NCBI GenBank assembly: GCA_944363035.1
Contig: CALVTS010000003.1
Location: 1-64,000 of the forward strand
From: an uncultured Clostridia bacterium
Lineage (GTDB): Bacteria > Bacillota > Clostridia > Christensenellales > CAG-917
Reading direction: 5' to 3'
DNA: 64,000 nt
Made by a program: the position numbers and the translations under genes. Below are positions 16,993 to 26,013 of the stretch, one piece after another (positions within the stretch are counted from its first letter, which is position 1; each line of letters begins with the position of its first letter). Under the pieces are notes generated by a model. The model did no database searches, was not told the DNA's origin, and worked only from the letters and a program-made list of their open reading frames with translations.

Positions 16993-17030
16993 CGAAAAAA
17001 AGAAAAAACCGCCGCCCGAAAGGACGGCGG
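16993..17030 (-). terminator. Rho-independent terminator after the XRE-cupin gene
   Basis: On the minus strand CCGCCG and CGGCGG (17009-17014 with 17025-17030), extended by GG/CC around a GAAA-type loop, are followed by a T-rich tract opposite A-runs at 16993-17008. It lies 21 bases beyond the stop at 17051. Confidence 0.85.
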
Positions 17031-17050
17031 CAGACTGTCTTGCGAGAGAG

Positions 17051-17602
17051 TCACTCGTTGATGACGGTGAGGAACTTTGCCGCCTTCCCGCCCATTGCGA
17101 GCTGTGCGTGCGGATAGGAGGGATCGAAATAGATGCTGTCCCCCGCGCGCAGGAAGTACTCCTTGTCGTCCACGATGACTCTGAGCTCCCCTTCCAGCAC
17201 GAAATTGAACTCCTGCCCGCCGTGCACGACGAGCTCGGGAGTGTCGGTAGGCGCGATGGTGACGAGCATGGGATTCATCGTCTTTTTGCGGAAGTCACCG
17301 CCGAGAGAGGTGAAGGAATACCCCTCGTAACGCTTGACGGACATACCCTTGCCGTCATAGACGACGTTGACCTTCTCCTTGGAGGGCAGGACGCCGCTCA
17401 TGACATACGCCGCCTCGGTGTCCATGATGGAGGCGAACTTATAGATGAGATTGATGGGTATCTCCTCCCTGCCCGTCTCGTAGGCGACGTACTCCTCCTC
17501 GTCTATGCCGAGCCGCTCGGCGACTTCCGCCGTGGAGAAATCGGAGAAAGTGCGGAGCTCTTTGAGCCTGGCTGAGATCGCCGCGATGTCTGAGCCCTGC
17601 AT
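17051..17602 (-). CDS. XRE-family regulator with C-terminal cupin domain
   Basis: A 183-residue cytoplasmic protein. Residues about 8-60 form an XRE-type helix-turn-helix (TAEVAERLGIDEEEYVAYETG). Residues about 105-180 form a cupin barrel with VVHGGQEFNFVLEGELRV and DSIYFDPSYPHAQ. Such HTH-cupin proteins (PuuR/YdcN type) sense small metabolites. The ATG at 17602 follows GAGGTG; GTG 17608 is alternative. It starts 8 bases after a DUF1858 gene, so the two form one unit ending at a terminator. Target genes unknown; the preceding transcript partner suggests a redox- or anaerobic-metabolism link, but that is inference. Confidence 0.85.
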   Translation of the reverse strand: MQGSDIAAISARLKELRTFSDFSTAEVAERLGIDEEEYVAYETGREEIPINLIYKFASIMDTEAAYVMSGVLPSKEKVNVVYDGKGMSVKRYEGYSFTSLGGDFRKKTMNPMLVTIAPTDTPELVVHGGQEFNFVLEGELRVIVDDKEYFLRAGDSIYFDPSYPHAQLAMGGKAAKFLTVINE

Positions 17603-17609
17603 AGTCACC

Positions 17610-17804
17610 TCACAAAACGGCGTTGAGCTTTTTCACGAGCTCTTCGACATCGATGCCGTGGACGGCGGCGGCTTCTTCTATGGTCTCGCCGTGGGCGAGC
17701 ATACAATGCAGGCAGTGCATACCGCTTTCCTGAAGCACGGCGGCGATCTTGTCCGCGTCCCCTTCTTTGAGCGCGTCGATGATGAGCATATCCTTGGTTA
17801 TCAT
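17610..17804 (-). CDS. DUF1858 domain protein
   Basis: A 64-residue protein that is essentially one DUF1858 domain. The family hallmark CxxC followed by A/G-x-x-x-x-T-I-E-E-A is visible as HCLHCMLAHGETIEEAA. This small helical domain occurs alone or fused to hybrid-cluster, ScdA/Ric-like or redox proteins in anaerobes. The Cys pair could bind a metal or switch redox state. A strong GGAGG precedes it and it is transcribed with the XRE-cupin gene. Confidence 0.9.
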   Translation of the reverse strand: MITKDMLIIDALKEGDADKIAAVLQESGMHCLHCMLAHGETIEEAAAVHGIDVEELVKKLNAVL

Positions 17805-17819
17805 ATATTACCTCCTGTG

Positions 17820-17850
17820 TCATAACGCCAAAACCGGACGTTATGCGACA
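17820..17850 (-). other. Hairpin between zinc-ribbon gene and DUF1858 gene
   Basis: CATAACG and CGTTATG form a 7-bp stem near 17821-17845 with outer GTC/GAC pairing. It lies downstream of the gene ending at 17875. The T-run is weak on the minus strand, so it is a poor terminator and may act as an mRNA 3'-end stem. Confidence 0.4.
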
Positions 17851-17874
17851 TATTTTTGCATTGTAAACCCCGTT

Positions 17875-18933
17875 TTACGCGACATAAGTCACGATGAGCC
17901 ACGCCAACAAAGCGATGAGCCCCGCCGCCGCGATCGCGGTGCAAAGGGCTTTGGGGATGCTGACGGGCGCTTTGCCCGCGGCTTTTCCCGTCCTGCCGTT
18001 GACCAAAAAGGACCATAGCTTTTCACGGAACTTGTAGCCGCACACCCACACGGGGAGGAGGGTGTAGTTGAACTTGATATTGCTGTATTGGGTGGTGATG
18101 TTGAGATATCCCACCCTGTCATAGTGATACTGCGCCAGTACGGAGCGGCGGATGTCATCGTCCATCATTCCCTTTGCCGTGCCGAAGGAATCGTCCAACG
18201 AGGAGTCGTAGCGTTCGGCGGCGAAGCCCGCAAGATACTCCCTCTTATATTGCTCGGCGGAGCCGAGGTCATACGGCAGGAGGGACTCCATCTGTTTCTG
18301 GTCGAGGTTGGCGCTCGCCTCCACGACTATATCGTTGTATCCCTTCCCGTAGGTGCCCGAGATGTTGAACCACCTTGTGCGCACCTCGGTGTAGGTGTTT
18401 TTGCCCCGTTTCACGGTGACGTAGTAGTCCTCGCCCAGTCTCCCGTCATAGGTGGAGAAAGTGTCCGACGCAAAGACGAAGTTGGGCTCGTATATCCCCT
18501 TGAACTGCTCCACCCTGAAATTCTTTTTGAGTTTGGTGGGGGCGAATATCTTCCTTTTGAGCCACTTTTTCCCGCTGACGAACGCGCTGTCACGGGTGAC
18601 GGCAAAGGGCAGGATGCTGTCCGGCTTCAAGCCCTTCAACCTCTCCTTTTTGACGATGTTGGTCGCGCCGCAATAGGGGCACTCCTCCGTGGTGGCGAAG
18701 TTTTCCAGCACCACCTTGCCGCCGCAGTTGGGGCACTCGTACTCCGTACCGCCCTCATCCACATCGCCGTCCTCTCTTTCCAAGAGGAAGTCGCGGGGAA
18801 AGGTGACGCGTTTTTCCACGCTTCTGGTGCCGCCGCAGTACTCGCAGACGAGCTCGCCCGACGCGGGGTCGAACACCATATCCGCGCCGCACCCGAGGCA
18901 CTTTATCACAGAGACGCCGCTGTTTTCCGCCAT
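17875..18933 (-). CDS. TFIIB-type zinc-ribbon membrane protein (YdjG-like)
   Basis: A 352-residue protein with two N-terminal zinc ribbons: Cys12/15 with Cys30/33, and Cys67/70 with Cys85/88. A long beta-rich middle follows, with a Tyr-rich region, and one C-terminal hydrophobic helix at about 329-352. This architecture matches the TFIIB-zinc-ribbon proteins such as B. subtilis YdjG, encoded with PspA-like and SPFH proteins and linked to membrane stress. It overlaps by one base the SPFH gene upstream (TAATG). No PspA or YdjH homologue is adjacent here. Confidence 0.8.
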   Translation of the reverse strand: MAENSGVSVIKCLGCGADMVFDPASGELVCEYCGGTRSVEKRVTFPRDFLLEREDGDVDEGGTEYECPNCGGKVVLENFATTEECPYCGATNIVKKERLKGLKPDSILPFAVTRDSAFVSGKKWLKRKIFAPTKLKKNFRVEQFKGIYEPNFVFASDTFSTYDGRLGEDYYVTVKRGKNTYTEVRTRWFNISGTYGKGYNDIVVEASANLDQKQMESLLPYDLGSAEQYKREYLAGFAAERYDSSLDDSFGTAKGMMDDDIRRSVLAQYHYDRVGYLNITTQYSNIKFNYTLLPVWVCGYKFREKLWSFLVNGRTGKAAGKAPVSIPKALCTAIAAAGLIALLAWLIVTYVA

Positions 18934-20054
18934 TATTTTATCTTAGCTCCGCACTCGGGACAGAATTTGGCGCCCGCTTTCACATCCACGCCGCACTTAG
19001 GGCACTTTGCCGCAAGGCTCGCGCCGCACTCGGGGCAGAACTTCGCCTTTGCAGAGACGGGCTTGCCGCATTTGGGACACACCGCGCTCCCCTCCGGGAC
19101 GGCTCTTGCGCCGCACTCGGGACAGAATTTTGCCGAAGGAGACATCTTTGCGCCGCATTTGGCGCACTTCACGGAGGCTTCGCTCTTTTCGGCGGCGTCC
19201 AGACCCGCTCCGAACTTGTCAGCCATGCGCGCGCCCAGACCGAGCCCCATGCCCATGGACGCGAACGCGCCGCCCGCGCTGGGATTGCGTGCGGAATCCC
19301 TCATCGCCTGCACGGACTCGTACTGCGCGTATTCGGACATCTTGCCGTCAAACACTCCGAGGGTGGTGCGCTTGTCCATCGCCTTTTCCACGGCTTCGGG
19401 GAGCTTGAAATTGCGGATGACGATCTGATCCACCGCAAGCCCCAGCTTGCCGAAGCGCGCCGACGCGTGGTCGCGCGCGGTGTCGCCGAGCTCGAGATAA
19501 TTTGCCGCAAGATCCAGCGCGGGGATCTGGCACTCGCCGAGAAGATCGGTGAGTTCGGCAAGCACCATACTGCGCAGATAGTCCGAGATGTCGTCCGTCT
19601 TGAAGGAATGTATCGTGCCGAAGCACTCGCGCATGAACAGCGCGGGATCGCAGACGTGGAAGCTGTACTCGCCGTGTCCCATGATGCGGATCATGCCGAA
19701 GTCCTTATCCCTCATCATGATGGGATTCGCAGTGCCCCATTTCATGCCGATGAACTGTTTCAGACTGACGTAATATATATCCGACTTTTTGGGCATATCC
19801 CAGCCGTACTTCCACGCGCCGAGCTTGGAGAGGACGGGGACGTTGTCGGGAGAGAGCTCCCAAGTGCCCGCGGTGAACACGTCGGCGATCTGCCCTTCGG
19901 TGACGAAGATGGCTGCCTGAGATTCCCTGACCACGAGCTGGGAGCCTTTCATTATCTCATAGCGATCCGGGACGGGGAACTTGTAGACTATGGTGTCGGT
20001 GTCCGTCTCCGTCCAGGCGATGACTTTGAGCAGATTTTTTTTGATGAAACCCAT
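18933..20054 (-). CDS. SPFH-domain protein with C-terminal zinc ribbons (YdjI-like)
   Basis: A 373-residue protein. Residues about 25-235 form an SPFH/band-7-like domain (QAAIFVTEGQIADVF; DLLGECQIPALDLAANY). A glycine-rich linker (about 260-285) leads to three tandem zinc ribbons from about 297 to the end, each with two CxxC pairs (CAKCGAK, FCPECGA and so on). It matches the virion-core-protein-like YdjI family of Firmicutes, which scaffolds membrane-stress proteins. It lacks an obvious transmembrane helix. Strong GGAGGTG ribosome site. Confidence 0.88.
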   Translation of the reverse strand: MGFIKKNLLKVIAWTETDTDTIVYKFPVPDRYEIMKGSQLVVRESQAAIFVTEGQIADVFTAGTWELSPDNVPVLSKLGAWKYGWDMPKKSDIYYVSLKQFIGMKWGTANPIMMRDKDFGMIRIMGHGEYSFHVCDPALFMRECFGTIHSFKTDDISDYLRSMVLAELTDLLGECQIPALDLAANYLELGDTARDHASARFGKLGLAVDQIVIRNFKLPEAVEKAMDKRTTLGVFDGKMSEYAQYESVQAMRDSARNPSAGGAFASMGMGLGLGARMADKFGAGLDAAEKSEASVKCAKCGAKMSPSAKFCPECGARAVPEGSAVCPKCGKPVSAKAKFCPECGASLAAKCPKCGVDVKAGAKFCPECGAKIK

Positions 20055-20119
20055 ATTTCACCTCCGATTTCCTACATTATATCATTATACCAAGCCGCCC
20101 GCCAAATTTCAACACTTTG

Positions 20120-21151
20120 TCAGAACAACAGCATGAGGAGGGGGATGGTGAGGATGCTCAGCACCGTGGACACCAGGATGGAATTTGCCGCCGACTTCTG
20201 ATCCGCGCCGTACAGTTCGGCGAGGTTGAGGTTGATGGTGGCGGCGGGCATACCCGAGAGGAGCACCAGCGCCACGCGGAGCATATCGTCCATCCGAAAA
20301 GGCAGGAGGACGAGATAGACAAGGAGGGGGAAGACCAGAGTCTTGACCACCGCAGAGATGTACACCCTCGCGTCCGTGAAGAGCTCTACAAGGGGCGCGA
20401 GCGCGAAGCGCATCCCGAGGATGAGCATACAAAGGGGCGCGGTCATATCCGCGAGGTAGCCGATGACGGTGTTGACGGCGTCAGGGAGGTCCCCCGCGCT
20501 CACTCCCGCGAAAAAGAGAGGGAGGGAGATGACGAGGGTGACCGTCTGCGGATTGATGAGAGCGCGTTTCAGGCTGACGTGTTTTTTGTCCCCCGTGAGC
20601 ACATATGAGCCCACCGTCCAGCTCATCAGGTTGAGTGAGACGATGAACACGGCGGAATACGCTATGGCTTCGTGCGCCTCGGGGAAGAGGAATTGGAGCA
20701 CGGGCACGCCGAAGAACCCCACGTTGCCGAAAGCGGAGGCGAGCACCATGGCACGGTTTGCCCTGCCCGCGACGGACCTTTTTATCGCGGCGTTGAGGGC
20801 GGGCTCGCGGGTGAAGGAATCCCCTCCTATGAACCCGTCGCGGATGAGCGCGGCGGTGGACTCGGGGTCGTCGAACCTGCGGCGGAGGATGAGCCACATC
20901 ACACCGAATATCACCCCTTGCGCAAGCATGGACACGCCGAAGACTATCGCGAGATTGACGGCGAGCCGAGGGGTGTAGCTGACTTCGAGGAAGGAGCGGA
21001 TGGACAAAAAGGGCTGACTGACATAAAGCAACAGCACGGAAAGATAGGTTATGGCTTTTTCGGGCAACATCTTCGTCTTGATGAGCAGATAGCCCGGCAC
21101 CGCCATCGCGATGAGGATGAGCACGCTGAGAGCCGTTGTGAGAAATTGCAT
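20120..21151 (-). CDS. AEC family transporter
   Basis: A 343-residue integral membrane protein with about 10 hydrophobic helices and the two-lobed layout of the auxin efflux carrier (AEC) family. FGNVGFFGVPVLQFLFP and MTAPLCMLILGMRFA are typical AEC segments. Bacterial members often export or import carboxylates such as malate; no substrate is assigned here. The ribosome site is weak; a TATAAT lies upstream. Confidence 0.88.
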   Translation of the reverse strand: MQFLTTALSVLILIAMAVPGYLLIKTKMLPEKAITYLSVLLLYVSQPFLSIRSFLEVSYTPRLAVNLAIVFGVSMLAQGVIFGVMWLILRRRFDDPESTAALIRDGFIGGDSFTREPALNAAIKRSVAGRANRAMVLASAFGNVGFFGVPVLQFLFPEAHEAIAYSAVFIVSLNLMSWTVGSYVLTGDKKHVSLKRALINPQTVTLVISLPLFFAGVSAGDLPDAVNTVIGYLADMTAPLCMLILGMRFALAPLVELFTDARVYISAVVKTLVFPLLVYLVLLPFRMDDMLRVALVLLSGMPAATINLNLAELYGADQKSAANSILVSTVLSILTIPLLMLLF

Positions 21152-21189
21152 ACCGTCCGACCCGTCCCTCGGGACAGTCCTCCGACAAG

Positions 21190-21218
21190 ATTATACTTTA
21201 CCCCGCGCCGCAGAGCAA
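21190..21218 (-). promoter_or_regulatory. Candidate promoter of AEC transporter
   Basis: Minus-strand TATAAT (21195-21190) lies 17 bases after TTGCTC (21218-21213). The -10 is perfect, the -35 is poor (TTG only). Predicted start about 21183, 32 bases before the ATG. Confidence 0.5.
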
Positions 21219-21242
21219 CACTTTACGTCCGCGAAAAAAATT

Positions 21243-21335
21243 TTGCGTGAGAGAGGGAGGGAAAGGAGGGAGAGGGAGACGGGTCGTCGAGCGGGAGGGA
21301 GGGAAAGGAGGGAGGGAGACGGGTCGTCGAGGGGG
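21243..21335 (+). repeat. Purine-rich tandem repeat with G-quadruplex motifs
   Basis: Two copies of about 40 bp, each containing GGGAGGGAAAGGAGGGAG and GAGACGGGTCGTCGAG, lie in tandem. The plus strand has several sets of four or more GGG runs separated by 1-6 bases, the standard G-quadruplex pattern. The near-uninterrupted purine strand could also form a triplex. It lies between the AEC gene and the 3' end of the giant gene. Confidence 0.7.
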
Positions 21336-21395
21336 AGTGACAACACAAAAAGGAGACGGACGTGTCAAGGGTGGGAGCGTCGGGGCGGCGTTTTG

Positions 21396-21511
21396 AGGGA
21401 GGGACTGCCCTGTTGCGGAGTTTCCGTCCGAAAACAGCTTTGAGTCTGCGAATTTGTGTGGCGATGGTTTGCGTCCACGCAAATGAAAAGGGAGGGACTG
21501 CCCTGTTGCGG
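21396..21511. repeat. Pair of 23-bp direct repeats
   Basis: The block containing GGGACTGCCCTGTTGCGG occurs identically at 21396-21418 and 21489-21511, 93 bases apart. Together with the G-rich tandem and a terminator this fills the non-coding stretch 21152-21600. No gene is seen there. Confidence 0.75.
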
Positions 21512-21534
21512 GGCTGCGTTTGACGGGCACAAGA

Positions 21535-21561
21535 AACGGACGCCCCGAAAGGGCGTCCGTT
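21535..21561 (-). terminator. Terminator of the giant gene
   Basis: AACGGACGCCC and GGGCGTCCGTT form a perfect 11-bp stem with a 5-base loop, 40 bases past the stop of the giant gene. On the minus strand the stem ends in TT followed by TCTTGT, a modest T-tract. Confidence 0.75.
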
Positions 21562-21600
21562 CTTGTTGCCGTTCTCTCCCCTGAGGGAGGTCTCTCCTCG

Positions 21601-24600
21601 TCATCTGTTCACGGTGAATACTCCGCTGGCGATGAATTGCGCCTTGGGGCTGCCGTCCGCATTCTTGTCGATGACCTTGCCGGAGGCGTCCACCACCGCG
21701 CCGATATAGGCTCGGAGCTTGTACGTCACGGATCTGCCGGGGATGGAGGGGACTTCGATGTTGCCGCCGGTGGGATTTGTCAGAGTGACATTGTAAGTCG
21801 CCTCAGACCAGTTGTCCTCAGACCAGTTGTTGTAGGAAACGGTCGCGGTGCCGTACCACACGACGAGCACATCGCCGAGCTTACCCTGAGCGGTCGCGCC
21901 GGGGGTGGACACCGACAGGTTGTTGTTGTACGCGGTCGCCTGTATCTTGACGGGGATACGGATGCGCTGACCGCCCGTGACCTGCATGGTGGCGTTGCCC
22001 GCGTTTTCAAGCCCGCTCGTTGCATTTGCGACAGTCACCGCCGCGGTGGACGGCATGATGACGCTGACGTAAGCCATCGACGGAGTATCCTGTCTTACTC
22101 TTGCGCCGAAGGTCACCTGCCCCGTCTCGACATTGAGGGTGGGCTGATAGACGTCAACGGTGAGAGTCCAGCCCGTGGGCATCTTGTGCGTGGAGGGCTG
22201 ATAGGGATAGATGGTGTACTTGCTCACAGCCGTGCCGAGGTCCGCGCCAACGGTGGTGTTGATATTCGATGAGAAGCTGCCGCCCTTGGTGGCATTGATG
22301 CGGCTCACGAGCTTGCGCTCGACGACGTAATCCACCTCATAGTTCTGCGTAGAGCCGTCGGGACCGGTGAGCTGAGCCACCAGCGCGACCCTGCCGCCGA
22401 GGTAGGTGACGGACATACTCGTGTAGCTCCACACAAAGGAGAATCCCGTCTCTTCGGCTTCCTGGGTGCCCGCCTTGTAGAAGATGACGGAACCGTCCGT
22501 GCCGGTGCCGCCGGTATAGCCCGTGATCTTGACCTTGACGGCGGTGATCTTTTCGGCTTCTTCACGGAAAGCGGAGAGGTCGAAGGAATAGGGGTCGATA
22601 AAGTTTCCGAGCCCGTTGTTCGGTCTGTCTCTCCAACCGACCGCGAGCGGATTGCCGCTTGTTACGAAGGGCGCGCCGTCGCCCGTGGTCGCCTCGACCT
22701 GGAGCCCGAAGTTCTGCGCATCGCCGCCCTCGATGACCCTCCTTTCCTCTATCCTGACCATCCCTTCTGCGGTGAAGCCCTGTTGCGCCATATGGGTGAC
22801 GGTGGCGCCGTTGGCGTCCGTGCCCGTGATGGCGGGGACGGTGAAGCGTGCGCCGAAGCTACCGCCGCGATAGGTGTTGCGGATAGCCGCGAGGTTGGAC
22901 CAAGTGACCGCGCTCTGCCTGACTATCGCGCCGCTCGTGGTGATGAAGTCCACCTTTTCGGGGAAGTAGAGATAGTATTGCTCCGCGACGGTCGTGCCGT
23001 CCTCGCCGAGGACCTCAACGACCTCGTCCACATCCAGCCCGTCGAAGGGGTCGAAGGAGAGCACGGAGCCGTCCCAATTCACCTTGAAGTAGTCAAGCCC
23101 TGCGGCGTTATCCCCGCGGAAGTAGACGGAGTAGTCGGAGGCTCCCTCCGCGTCCTTATTTTCAAAGGCGACGCTCTGCACTCTGCCGCTCTCGATATAG
23201 ATGGGCAGGGTGACGGTGCCCGTGACAGTGCTCTCTGCGCCGTCTTCGGACGCGACGTGCTTGACGCTGACGGAGGTGCGTTTGAGACCGCCGTTGTAGT
23301 TGTAGCTGACGGAGGAGTGATCCCAGGTGAGCTCCTCGCCCGCGAGGGTGTAGCTCGCGCCGTAGACGAAGACGTAGCCGCCGTTCATGCCCTCCGCAAG
23401 GACGTAGGAGTTGCCGACTCGGTTATAGCTCCTGTCCGCGAGCACGGTATAGCGCGCGACGTCTGCTCCTTCGGGGACAGAGGTGTAGTCGCCCACAGAG
23501 GAGCTCGACACGAACATGGAGTCGATATAGATCGTGATGTCGCCCACGCGGTGAGTGACGGTCTCGGTCACGGGCTCGGCGTCGGGATCGTCGGCGGGCG
23601 CGGGCTCGATGACGACTTCCTCGGTGTAGTTGAACCCGGAGAGGAGCGTGCCGTGTGTGGCGCGCTCGCCGTAGAGGACGGGCATGGGCTCCTGCTCATA
23701 GCCGTCCTCGGTCTTGGCGTACATATTGTCGTAGGGCGCGAAGGTGACGACGCCCTCCTCCGTGCCGCCGAGGTCGCCGTAGGCTATCGCGGAATCGAGG
23801 TTGTTGCCGTTGACGCGGACTGTCATGAAGTTGACCGCGATGGAACCGCTCAACGCCGCGCCCTCGCCGCTCTCGTAGCGGAGCTCGTAAGTGAGGCTGA
23901 GCTCGGTGGCGCTGTCTGCGGACTCGGGGACGATGAGCCCCGCGATGGCGAATGCGTACACCTTGACCTCGCCGCCCTCCGCGAAGGTGACGTCGATGAG
24001 GATATTGCCCTCTTCATCCCTCTCGAAGGGGTTGGCGTCTGCAAACCTGTACGCGTTGTAGACGGTGATCTCGGTGGGCAGAGCGGTGTCGGGGGAATAA
24101 GCCACTTCCACCACCTGACCGGGCCCGTTGTAGCGGCGCACGGTGTTGGAGAAGCGTCTTGTGGAGCCCGCGAAGGCGAACTCGTTGCCCTCCTCCTCGG
24201 AGAACCTTATCTCGGTGCTCTCGATGGTGCGCGCGTTGACGATGACGGGGACGACCGCCGTATAGACATTGCCCTCGTCGTCCTGCATGGTGACGATATT
24301 TTCGGGATAGCGCGCGCCCGCGAGGGAGAGGACGGAGTCATCCGTGAGGGTGTCGCTCCAGCTCGTGACGGTGACGGTCTTCTGATCCTGACCGACCACG
24401 ACCTCTATCTCCGCGCCCGCGAGCCCGTTGCCCGCGAGGTAGTCGCCGAAGGTGGCGTACTCAAGAGGATCGATGGAGAGCGCGCGATAGCGTGCGCTGA
24501 CTATCTTGTCCACCTGACTTGCCTGTTTGGCGTCGTCGAGGGTGGCGAGAGCCTCCTCGACATCCGCGTTGTCCGCGAGGGTGACCAGGACTTCCGTCTC

Positions 24601-26013
24601 CGTGCTCACGCCCTTCGAGGTGACGGTGAGGGTGGCGACGTCCGCCGTGCGGTCGGTGTCGAAGACGAATCCGTTCCAATCAAACGCCGCCTTGCGGGTC
24701 TTGCCCGTGCCGCCGTCCAGGACGGAGCCGCTCTCGGGCATCGCGCCGTAGAGTTGCTCCGCCGTGCTTATCGTGTAGGTCTGCACCCCGCCGCTGAGGA
24801 CGGTGGCGCTGTCATCCGAGAAGAGATAGGTGTCCGCACCCGTCGTGACGGGAGGCTCCTCCGAAGCGACGTTCCACTCGAATTCCCTATTCTCGCCTAT
24901 CGTGACGGTGAGGGTGACAGCCTGAGCCACGGAGGCGTAGCCCTTGCTCGCTATCTCGGAGGCTATCACGGAGTGATGCTCCTGCGAAGAGGCAATGACC
25001 CAGGACGCTTCGCTCGACTCGGGATCGGTGTAGTATATCGCGACGTCGTCCATCATGCCGTGCGCCAGCGAGAGCTCGCCGAGGGCGGAGGTCTCATACT
25101 GCCTCCAGATGTTGAATCCGCCGACATACATCGTCACGGGCACAGCGACCTCCTCGCCGACGTTGTTGACGAGGGCGTCTTTGAGCGCCGTGAGGTCCCA
25201 AGCCACTATCTCCCCGTTGCTGAAGGTGTTGTTGTAGTTCGGAGTGCCGTCGCCATTCACGAAGTTCCCGCTGACGGGACCGAAGGCTTCGAAGTAGGTC
25301 TCGATGAGCCCTCCGAGCTCGTTGAGATCGACGAGCCCGGTCGCGCCGATCGCAGTCGCGAGAGCTCCCCAATCGAAGAAGTCAAGGCTCCTGCCGTTTG
25401 AGAACTGATAGTTGCTCTGCTCCTGAGCTCCCAGCTTGGCAGTCTGGATGGTGACGGGGATCTCGGCATACTGCTCTGCCGCAAAGCCCCATTGATACCT
25501 GATGCCGACAGTCACCTGCCCGCCGTCCTCATAGGAGCTCTCGCCGTCCCAGCCGTAGTCGAAGTAGGAGAGATCCCACTCAAACACGCCGTCGGGCAGA
25601 TAGTTCGCGCCGTTGGAGGTCTTGATGACGTAGTAATCCACACCGGACTTCGTCACCGTGACGGGAGCGCCGTCCTTGAAGTCCATCAACCCGACATATG
25701 CGGGATAGACGTTGTAGAGCCCGTCGCTGTTCTTCCGATAGTCGTTGATGGTGTCATCCCACAGGAGCGCGAGACCCGCGTTGCCTGCGGCGTCGTAATA
25801 CCTTGTGCCGAAGAGGACGCTGTTGCTGTAGTCGTAGCCGCCGCCGAAATAGACGCGCACGAGGTCGGGCAACTCATACTTGCCGGAGTCGCCGTACATA
25901 ACGACGGTGATATCGTCGCCGCTGTCATTGGTTGTGGCGTCCAAGGCTTTTGCGAACTTCTGATCGTCGGTGATGTAGACGGGGATCTTCCCGACCACAA
26001 GGTTCAACGCATA
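21601..26013 (-). other. C-terminal Ig-like region of the giant protein
   Basis: Residues about 6,800-8,271 lack the EAVTA-type linkers and the Y-x-D-x-LY hairpin. They show repeated patterns common in bacterial Ig-like domains: short strands ending in VTIQTA, IPVYIESGRV, VPVIVNARTI and AEIPVTIQ, spaced about 90-150 residues apart, each with IxVxxxxV strands. The exact domain count could not be settled by eye. In surface proteins such a tail is usually a stalk or a binding region. Confidence 0.55.

Noticed and set aside
15535-17061. 508-codon plus-strand frame across the MITE-like element and the MFS gene
   Set aside because: It runs through a non-coding repeat and then antisense to a clear 12-helix transporter.
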